From Strigamia acuminata (taxonomy: Eukaryota; Arthropoda; Chilopoda; Geophilomorpha; Linotaeniidae): a stretch of DNA of 64,000 nucleotides. The notes under the pieces were generated by a model, which worked only from the letters and a program-made list of their open reading frames with translations, made no database searches and was not told where the DNA came from. The DNA lies in contig OX442314.1 of assembly GCA_949358305.1 (NCBI GenBank), positions 57,111,369 to 57,175,368 on the forward strand. Direction: 5' to 3'. Shown piece after piece: positions 51,828 to 61,080 of this stretch; the stretch's first letter is position 1; every line of letters begins with the position of its first letter. The position numbers and the translations under genes are program-made.

Positions 51828-54800
51828 TCAATTAATTTTGTTTTTCGGATGTTGAAAAACTTTTTTATCTGTGTTTCTTGCCACACTCAATATTGACAGA
51901 CCTAGCGATAAACTTAAAACATTTCCGATGTCACATATGAACGAGATAATGTCATATCCAAGTCGGTCAATAAAAATTTGAATTTTGTTTGTTTCGAAAT
52001 AATGGGTTATTATACTGGTCAGAAGACTTCTGTGACTTGTCGGTAGTGCCAAGCTAGAGTACTTAGATTCTTTGCAGGGAATGTGACATTGACATTCTTT
52101 TTTAACATTTGTGTCAAGAAAAGTCTTTTTGTAGATGGAATCAGTCGTTTTTGCTGATTGAGAAGTATTGCATATGGGATATTGCAGTTGGTCTATGTAC
52201 GGTAATCTGTGGAGAGAAAAATTTTGTTAGCTACGATCTAGTGGTTTTTGCGTTAACAAATCTGTCTTTCGTATTCTGATTAACGTGCAGATAATTTAAA
52301 AGTGAAATGTGTGTGCTCTGTTAATCATAATCTGAAAGTATCAATGTAAAACAATAGGACTCGATTTATTAATCCATTATCTTTGACTCACTTTCCACTC
52401 AAGAATGACTTAAAATCTCCCAACTCACAAATCCCTCAAGAAATCTATAGTTCTCTAATAATGTTTATTTTTTCCGATAAAAGTTTCACATCCCAACATA
52501 TTTACTTTAATTATTGCCAAATGTATCCCAATATTTTTTTTTTATTTTATTGTAAACACATTGCTTTCATGGTTTTTGATGATGTTTTTCTTTTGGTGGT
52601 ACCACAACAATAGCTTGCAAATATACGGTACATCTTTGTAAACACTGGGCATTTGCGTGTTCTATGGTTCAGTCATTGTTCTCAAGCTTGATCTGCCTCA
52701 AATGATTTTTGGTCAGGCATTGGATGCCTGAGTCATATCTATTCAAGAAATCATTTGTGGCATGACAAGATTGAAAACGATGCCTGAAACTTGCCCATGC
52801 CCCGTGTTTGAAAAGATGTACATTTGAAAGATATGATTGTCCACCAGAGACAAAAACTGTACCCATCGGTCAGAAACACCACCAAATAATTAGCGAGAAT
52901 TGTATTCACAATAAAACTACGGTAAAAATAAGAATTGGGGTACTTTGGCAATAATTGGGGGGAAAATGTTGGGGTGTAAAACCTTTTATGCGGAGAAATG
53001 AATATTAGGAGAGAACAATCTTTTCATTTGGAGGACTTTAAGTCCTTCTTGGGGGTAAAATGAGTCAAAGATGAGTGAATAATTTGTTGCCAAAACAATA
53101 AATAGAGTTTGTGTGAAAATAAGTGAATAAATATTTTTTTCTGATGTTTGGCTTAGGAACTTTGATATTTTTATGACTGGGTGCATATACTGTATGCCAA
53201 TACAAACATACCGGCATGTTAATTTCCCATTCAGTTTTTTGCGGTAACATTGCTTTTTGCACTGATAGAAATCGTTTGGTGGCATACATTTTCGTATTGG
53301 TGTATTTATGCGGTCAAACTATTAATAAATTTAAAAAAATATTTGTCAGTTTATATTTTTGTAATAATTACACAGTGACGAGGATTCAATCAATCAATCT
53401 TAGTAAAGACAACAAATCTCGTACTACTCCGACTGGACTTTGTTGAGTGTGGAAGTTGAAGAATAGACTAAGCAAGTGTCCACCAGGAGAGTTGATATTC
53501 ACTGGGGTTGAAGTTTTATTTTGTCTAATGCCTCGTTCACACTTGAACCACTTTAGCAGAAGTTGTGATTTTTAGAAAGTCTAATTTCTACTAGGTGTGA
53601 ACGATCTATTTTAAGACCATTTACACCCAGAGATTAGTTTTGAAGAAATCAGTGACTTCTTTACTAGGAGTAAATAATGCACCTCAATTGATGTGTTCGA
53701 TTAAAGTATATCATGTTCAAGTTTTCTCACCTTTATCATGCGATACCCAACACCTACTGTAATGCCTCCTCCAAATGGTAATAATCCATTTGAAGTCAAA
53801 TCCAAATCTTGGTCTTCTCTTGTTGTTATGAAAAACTTTGTGATACATGAGAATCAATTAACATACGAAATTCAAAGTCTGATTGATCTGCTTTTTTTAC
53901 CTCGTAGTATTGGTCACAAAACATCAATGTAGGAGCCTCATAATATTTCAAAAGCATTGTGGCTTGGCCGTTGTACGGAGTTTCATCTAGAAAAAAAGGA
54001 GTTTTGATTAAATTGTTATTCACTCATTTTTAGTAAAATCTATCATTCAATCAGTTAATCGGCATTTGCATAATTTGCGGACAATAAAATGTGTTAGACC
54101 ATTAGATGTGCGCTAAATTTATCAGTCAATTCTTACAAAAATAAATATTTGAATGATAAGATGCATAGGACCAAAAGATTTTAAAATTTTAAAATTTAAT
54201 TTTTTATTATTATTTTTTTTTATTATTACAGTCGAAACTCTGTATAACGAATCGCGTTATAACGAATTATCGATATAACGAATACTTAAAAATGGCTGGT
54301 TTGGTTGGCTGGCCATAGAACACCATGTTAAAAAAAGTCGATATAACGAATTCTCGTTATAACGAATCGATTTTTCGGGTCCCTTGCGATTCGTTATAAA
54401 GAGTTTCGACTCTATTATTATTGTCCGAATTAATTTTGTGATTCTACAGATTTGCCATAACTTTGGATTATAAGACGCACTTCGCACCATAAGAAGCACC
54501 CAACTTTTGGTTTACTTTTTAATGTTCGTCTTATGGTCTGCAAAATACGGTAATGTAAAATATTATTAAAAACAAAAGAAGTCGAAGGAAAATGAGTTAA
54601 ATTATATAGATCGAAAAATGTTGAAATCATTTTGTCTTCAATTCTCGATACAATAAATTATTTGTAGTGAGATTTTGATTGTAACAGTTTGCTTCCAATA
54701 CTGTGCCACTCCATGGCAATGATTTAATAGAGCATGAATTTAAAGACATACCAATTAAGTAATGTGTACATATTCCTCTTGGGGTATTTATTTCAACGTC

Positions 54801-57800
54801 AGAAAATGGTACCTGCCAAAAGGTAACATTTATAAGATGACTATCTGGTAAGTTGAATTATTCTACTTACAAAATCATGGGGAATTAGAGTTTCTACAGA
54901 CGAAGATTGCTCCCACAGTTCTTCTATTGTGAGGTTTTCTCCTTTTAGATCTAGTAGACTCAACATGTGAATGGGACAATCACTCTGACTCAGATTATTT
55001 TCATCAGCATACATCTTCTCCAATTCAATGGTTGTCGGATTCGTGATTACACAAGCTGTTATGTTTGGAAAGGTTACATTTGCTTCGTCCGCGACTGAAA
55101 TGTTTACTTGTATGGGATATGCCATGTATGTCTTCAATTTGAAATAGATCATGACCAGGAACAGAGAGGTGCAGCCGAGATAAACAACCTTTTCCAATAT
55201 GTTTTGAATACGGCTGAGAGGAATTGGCTCGTTTTCTTTCAGTAGGGATGGGAAATGGCTTTTTGTTTTGTGCAGACAACGCCATACTTTGAGGTGAATT
55301 CTACTATTGTTCCGTGACGTTGCATTACATTTTCGATAATTGATGATTAATGTGATCAAATCCAAAAGTGAAAGTATCGACATCCCGAGGTAAAGGCCAA
55401 TGTTTCCGGCTGCATCAATGAGTAGATTGACAAATCCATAAGCAAATCTTTCGCTGATGACTTCAATAACAGTTGATGCTGCTTCGTTTTCGTATTCTGT
55501 AAACGGAGCACCTGATATAGTAGACGTGTAGAATTTTATCTGCTCCTCTATTTGAGTGCACATTCGGTTGCACAAGCACTTTAATTGTGAGTTTATTTTT
55601 TTTAGTTTTTTAAGAATGCTATTGTACACCTTAAGTGTAATGGAATTATTGCATGTGTCGCCTGTATTTCCACTCATAAATGGCAATGTATATAACCAAT
55701 AATATTCAATTATATTAGAGTATTGTGTTCGTTCACAAATTCCTATGTGTAAAGTGATCCCTCACCTGCAAGGTTGTTGACTGTAAAAATCTTGAAGGCA
55801 ATTTCTCGTGACATTTGATAAAATCATTTTCGTCAATGCATGGATTAGATGATGTATTCAGAAATATAAACTATAATTACGTACGTAAAAAAAAAATCAA
55901 GATTTGCAATGTACCCTTTAAACTGTACTATGAACCAAGGATTATATGGACACGTAGCCATGTGTTATTTCCTTTTGTTGTCACTCTCTTCTCTCACCAT
56001 ACCACTCAGCTCCCTTCTTCCTTATTCTGGGTCAATTCACTCTGCAAAGTGGAATGATCTTAGGGCCACTGGGCGGTATGTGGAGTGACACAGGTCACCA
56101 TGGGTGGACAAGCGGTCACATCCTGAAGTCAATATATTGCTTTTCTCCTTGTTTCTGTCATTGTGTTTTCTTATGTTTTGTTTTCTTTTACTGTTTTTGT
56201 TATTCAGAAATCATCTAGTGGAAGCGACGACTTTTTCGATGGTGGGGCACCTGCCTCATCTGCATGGTTGCTCGGTGGCTGGTTCTGCAAACCACACGGG
56301 AAATTCCATTTCCCAACTGCCTAGGGGACGGGCTGGTTCACACCGCCTTTCCCCTACAACGTTGGTTTGAGTGTTACCAACTGAGGGCAGGCGGTGATCG
56401 CGATTGCATCCCCCCTGAAGTAACGTGGTTGACCACTAAAAGTTGGGAGACTAGCTCGCAACACCTCATGCACGCTGGCTTTGGCCAGCTACGCCCTTCG
56501 GAGATGCCTCGAACTGCGGACGTAAACAACCCATAACCCGGATTATTGCGAGCTAGTCAACCAACTGGCGGTGTGTCAGCTACGCGTTCCAGTTTGGAGG
56601 CTGGGCTGTCTCAGGCCGCCCCGAAGCGACAACGAGCGAATCCGCACCCTAGTAAGTGGGGCGAGGAGGAGGAGGGGAAGTTCAACGCCTCCATGGCCTA
56701 CTGGTGGGATACCCATCTCTTTTCCAGTCAGTTGGAGGCTGACTTTGAATCCCAACGTGTGCGACTTCGCATTCGTGAGCACGCGAGGAAGGCACGATTG
56801 AAAGCGACAAAGAAGCAGGCCATAGCGGAAGCCAAGGCCGCCTCTAAGTTGCAACGCATTATTGCCCCTCAACCGCAACCCGACTCCCAGCCCAAGATTG
56901 TGCTGGACAACGCGTCAACTTACACCGCGGCCCAGGGCGCCGAGGTGCAAATGGAGGTTGGCAAATGGGTTGCTGAACAGGCTGTTACCACTCCTGTTCA
57001 CACCTGGGATAATACAATAATACGTTGGAGCTGAGGCAGGATTCCAGAATACAGTGTGGCTATATAGATTATGTGTCGCCATTGGTGACAAAACACTCTG
57101 AACATGTTATCCTTAGTTCATGACTGTACTCTGTAGTCCAGACATAGAACGGGTCGCAGAAAGATGCCTGGATGGGAGAGGGAATGTAACATTGCTTGTC
57201 AGGATCCTAAATCTTTTTTTTTTTATCATTTTGACTATTTTTCCTACATTTTTACCTTTTTGGTCATTTCTTTTAACAAATATCATATGTACTGTACTCA
57301 TAAAATGTATGTAATACATTTTATTATCACCGAGAATAAGACCTTGGGGAAAACGTTAGGGGAATTAATGAGATGGTGATGGTAAATACCTCTTGTAAAC
57401 TAAATTTCTTTCTTTTTACTTCATTTGAACTCTCACCAACTGCTAAAACAGATCTACCTGGAATTGGGCTTGACACCTATAGTTTTAATAAATTTTAATG
57501 TTTGAAATTTGCTTTTATCATTGTAGTCAATATATTTACGTAAAGTGTGCCCGGGCGACAGAATTTTGGTCGATTGAACCACATTTTCAATTTGCCGTAT
57601 AAATTTCGATCCGTAATATTTTCTAGAAAACACCAAATGACTCCGTAATACTCGTAGGAGTTTATTGCAGTTAAGGCTCGATCATAACTTACCAACCGTT
57701 ATCACAGCGCAGGTTCCATATGTGGTCAATTCTTTGCTTATTTGAATATTTGGTTTGTCCTTAGATTTCTGTAAGAAGTCTGGTAGTGTTTTACATCTCA

Positions 57801-58309
57801 GTTGTCAAAATAAATCAAGATTTTCTTACCGAAATAAATTCCGTTGTATTTAATACAGGAAAATCAATATCCCATAATGCAGATATGTTGACATTCTCAT
57901 TTTCAAATAAATCCAACAGAATATCTTCACACTCTACCATATTTGTTGGTGGTGAGTTTAAAAAAATTTTCCAAGCGTTTCGTACGTATGTGTTTTCTTT
58001 CGTGCACACTTTCAGAGGTGGGAATGACATCTCGGTTGCGTCTCTCGTATAAGCGTCAGTAGCGATGGGTTTCGAAAAGAAATATTTGATTTTCTGCCCA
58101 GTTTGATAGCAACAGAGAGCGAGGCAGCTCGTTAAAAGTAAACTCCAAACAATTTTGATTTTAAAGCTTTTCATCGGATCAATTAACGTTTGCAATTCGG
58201 GAAATGACTTCTCAAACATGTAAAGTCGCGGCATTTGTTGTTGTATAATTTTACGGATTTTATACTTTACCGCAGCTGCAACTGCATTCTTTCTCATTAC
58301 AATCCTCAT
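51828..58309 (-). CDS. Tandem (fused two-subunit) DEG/ENaC sodium channel
   Basis: Exons read on the minus strand: E1 58309-57830, E2 57768-57693, E3 57622-57540, E4 57476-57390, E5 55870-55766, E6 55742-54871, E7 54812-54752, E8 53986-53901, E9 53835-53731, E10 53318-53212, E11 52206-51828. Unit 1 has TM1 in E1 (IKIVWSLLLTSCLALCC), extracellular Cys text in E2-E5 (TTYGTCAV, NPCIDENDFIKC) and in E6 CLCNRMC then TM2 with the G-x-S filter (GLYLGMSILSL). E6 then runs without stop into unit 2 TM1 (LGCTSLFLVMIYFKL) and the post-TM1 signature FPNITACVITNP. Unit 2 continues GICTHYLIG (E7), NGQATMLLKYY (E8), FGGGITVGVGYRM (E9), CMPPNDFYQCKKQC (E10), and E11 with KECQCHIPCKESKY, TM2 and GLSILSV, ending at 51828. 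E1-E4 and E6-E11 join in correct phase. The E5/E6 junction does not: only 23 nt separate them and phases disagree, so unit 1 has a frameshift, an assembly error or an exon I misplaced. The His-Gly motif usual before TM1 is not seen in either unit. Products would form amiloride-sensitive type cation channels in the plasma membrane. Confidence 0.8.
54229..54412. mobile_element. Tc1/mariner-pogo MITE in an intron
   Basis: Ends CAGTCGAAACTCT and AGAGTTTCGACTC, each followed outward by TA (54227-54228, 54413-54414). Repeated TATAACGAAT motifs in the arms are typical of pogo/Tigger inverted repeats. 184 bp, intron 7 of the DEG/ENaC gene. Confidence 0.9.
54871..55742 (-). other. Fusion exon (E6): TM2 of unit 1 joined to TM1 of unit 2
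   Basis: 872 bp with acceptor ACATAG before 55742 and donor GTAAGT after 54871. It holds the end of one channel subunit, a predicted cytosolic linker of roughly 55 residues (from RKCNATSRNN to SRIQNILEK) and the start of the next. The linker contains no methionine between the TM2 filter and TM1 of unit 2, so unit 2 has no start codon of its own ahead of its TM1. Confidence 0.8.
55955..57180 (+). mobile_element. Retroelement sequence in DEG/ENaC intron 5
   Basis: 55955-56115 matches the inner 150 bp of the family-2 LTR at 59420-59583 (CTCAGCTCCCT, GATCTTAGGGCC, AGGTCACC, GCGGTCACA). To its right is GC-rich coding-like sequence with an ORF from 56264 to 57034. No second LTR or target duplication was placed. 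It lengthens the intron to about 1.5 kb while the parallel introns are short. Confidence 0.55.
56264..57034 (+). pseudogene. Gag-like ORF with a single in-frame TAA
   Basis: One plus-strand frame of 257 codons is interrupted once, by TAA at 56534-56536. Before it: GDRDCIPPEVTWLTTKSWETS; after it: APKRQRANPHPSKWGEEEEG, a basic helical segment (RLRIREHARKARLKATKKQ) and QLxxIIAPQPQPDSQP-like Pro/Gln text. It resembles a basic structural protein of a retroelement; no domain assigned. Confidence 0.4.
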
Positions 58310-59040
58310 TTTGCAAACACAAGAAGTAAAAATTTTCCGTTTTTAAAAGGTTGAAAACTTGCTGTTGTTCTAGTTTATGCGGAGGTTTGCGTGCGACAGT
58401 GTTTCCATTTCTTTTGTATGGAAGTTTGAAAATTGCAAGGACAGGAGGCGGCTTAATGGAATAAGTAATAAGGAAATTATATACTGTACATGTTGACATG
58501 GCTAGTATAGCAATTTGTCGGTTCAATTAAGTTTTGTACAAATTAATTGCAAATTAAATGTCAAAATATTGAAAAGGTGGATATAATTATATCGTCAAAT
58601 ACTCAAAGTAAGAATTATTGGTTTTTTCTGCATTTTAATTTTTAATGTGTTGACTTTTTAGAGAGAACGATTTTTGGGAGCAAACTGAATTCGTGTACTG
58701 AGCTAGTAAAATGGTTTACAATTTTTATTTTCTGTTCAAAAAAAAAGGAAAATTGCCAAAAAAAAAAATCATTTAAAAAAAAAAGATTTTTCAAAAAATG
58801 AAAATTAAAAATTTGGCCATTATCCTATTTCCGTTTGAATTTAGAATGCAAAAAAGAAAATTTTTATTTTAATTATTTGAAAATTATTATTTAGTAAGTG
58901 CAATTAAAATAAAAAGTATTCCGATCGTGCAAACGTCAATTGGTTTTATTGTTGGTGAAGCAGCAAATGACAAGGAATGCAATTTCAATTGTTATTTGTG
59001 TGACTGCTATGGTCTCGCCAGTGTAGTCAGGGGACTGATA
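58310..59040. other. No gene recognised (upstream of DEG/ENaC)
   Basis: Upstream region of the channel gene. 58260-58526 has a minus ORF that may include 5' UTR (MNRQIAILAM...). 58730-58930 is very AT-rich with A runs. No clear TATA box. Confidence 0.4.
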
Positions 59041-59583
59041 ACACTGGGTAGGGACGCATACTTCACGTAAATAACGGGGAATCCCACAATATTGGTTGGT
59101 TGGCCTTTATTGTGTTGTCTAGGGGTATGGGGAATCCCGTTACCCGTTGCAGGGGTGCCACGAAGGCACGCCGCACCGGCAACCGACCCGTCACACACTG
59201 GGCGCGAGCCCAATGAGTGACGTGGTCGGTTCAACGTTACATTCATGCTGTACTTACCTACAGCCCGCAGTGACCACTCATGGAGGCTGTATTGGGTGGA
59301 ACACCCAGATACTGAGCATCGCTGTGGTGAATGGGAAGGAGTGCAGAGTCCTCTCAGCCGGGACACGTCTTGTCCCCTCGTCTACTACAACACCCTGGAA
59401 CTCTGTCAACACACGACCTGCCTGGTCGGTGTCCGCACTCTCTCTCTCTGCAACTCCTCCCCACACCACTTAGCTCCCTCCTTCCCCCGGGCTAGATCAC
59501 CTTGCCCAATCAGGGGGTGATCTTGGGGCCGTATGGTGGTGTGTGGCAGTGACGTAGGTCACCCCAGGTGGCCCAACGGTCAC
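59040..59583 (-). mobile_element. Family-2-related LTR
   Basis: Contains TTTATTGTGTTGTCTAGGGG (compare TTTATTGTTGTCTAGGGG at 23100) and ends CAACGGTCACA, followed by TCTCCCCCCCTCCGAAAAAGG, a polypurine tract on the minus strand. It is therefore the 3' LTR of a minus-strand element lying to the right. The outer edge is uncertain. Confidence 0.65.
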
Positions 59584-60256
59584 ATCTCCCCCCCTCCGAA
59601 AAAGGTAAGGAACACAGGGGCCACACACAACACCAACGGGGCCATGCGAACTGAGGCAAACACAACACGAGACTTCCTTTGCCGAATGCGGGCTGATGCC
59701 GTTGGTTCGAAAGTTACGGCACCGTCGTGCATCGGGCTAACGGTTGGTGTCACTCGTCCGGAGACTGCAGCACCGCCCGCCCCCGATGGTAGCAACACGG
59801 GACAACGAAACTCACCCAAGCCTAGATTGGCCGAAAACAAAAATCAACTATTGAAAACTATACAAATTTAAAAACAATTCACCGAGTCTGAGCGTAACAG
59901 ACCCGGGATGAAAGAATAGTAATGACAATTAAATATTAAAGAAAAATGTGTAACTCAAACAAGGATGGGAGAGGTTGGTCAATCCTCTCAAAAAAAAATT
60001 TTACGCTAAACAAATTGTGTCAAGAAAAAAAAAACTTTAAAAAAAAAACGTATATTACAAAAATACCAGCCGGGACCTGACCTAGATCCATGGGCCGGGA
60101 GGTCCTCGGATGAGAAACCTCAGATGGCCTTTCCCCTTCACCGGTCGCTCATGGGAGTGGTGCGGCGTCGGTGACGCACGAGGCGCAACGCTTCCACGGC
60201 CGGACGTCCATGTTTCACCGGTTGCGGCAAGATCCTAGGGAAACAAATAAAAGGTC
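59584..60256 (-). mobile_element. 3' internal, non-coding part of the family-2-related element
   Basis: The polypurine tract is followed by GGAACACAGGGGCCACACAC and the AATTCACCGAGTC..AGCGTA and GGGACCTGACCTAGATCCA blocks also found at 10215-10470. The sequence stops where the LTR at 60257 begins, so the younger element inserted into, or replaced, the rest. Confidence 0.55.
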
Positions 60257-60887
60257 TGTCGTGATTCGACTTTGTGGTTAAAGATAATAAATAATAGTAC
60301 TCGGGAAATACAATATAAGATATAATACTGCTTTATTAAACACGCTTACTAATACAGTAAAGGTTTAGGTGATTCCAATGATGGTCCTCGGATCCTTCTG
60401 CGAATACGAGTCGCCGCTAAACAATGGCGGATCCTATTGTTTAGTCCTACGCGTGGTCTGTGTTGTTGTCTAGGGTTATTTCCACGTGTTATAACGAACA
60501 CGCGAGAATTCGCTTTCTCGTGCGAATTAAACGAATATCGCTTGGATATTTATTCTAGCGTAGTTTGGCTACGCTAAATAAATGTGGCTGTTGTACAGTT
60601 GAATGGTCAGCGGGCACCGGTCCTCGATCAATCCGTGAAACGGCCTGAAAGGTGAGGTAAATGGTGCTCTTGCTGAGATTTGGTAACTGTAGTATCGTTT
60701 CCGGTCAAGCGTTGGTGTTATATATTAGCCGGAAATGACGTCATATGCAAATCCTTCCGATTATGCAGGTTCGCAGAAACACGAGACTAGTCAGTCTAGT
60801 CGGTATTTCTAGCGCGCTCTAGTGGCGAGGATTAATAACATGATAATCGTCGCTAATTACTTCTTCAGGTGATGCCGAATCACCACA
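60257..60887 (-). mobile_element. 631-bp LTR (3' LTR of the Gag-like element)
   Basis: Begins TGTCGTGATTCGAC and ends GAATCACCACA; the inner side is CGTCCCTCCCCGAG, a polypurine tract on the minus strand. Structure and motifs (GTTGTCTAGGGTTA, CGGCCTGAAAGGTGAGGT, CCGGAAATGACGT) match the 632-bp LTRs at 13526 and 17271, though clearly diverged. The 5' LTR would lie beyond the window. Confidence 0.8.
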
Positions 60888-61080
60888 CGTCCCTCCCCGA
60901 GAATAAACCATCGGGGCCCCCCTTAAAATAAAAGGTGGAACAATATCTAATCATAAAATAATCTTTTTATTAAAGGATGATGAATGATGAATAAAATATT
61001 TTACATTCTCGAAATTGATACATAAATAATTTCTTGGTTCTTTAGAGAAGACAGTCTTCTCGTTTCGAATTTGCAATCAA

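Noticed and set aside
51368-51835. 155-codon YLKIEIT repeat protein
   Set aside because: Made entirely by a 21-bp minisatellite that is open in at least three frames; no start context or domain.
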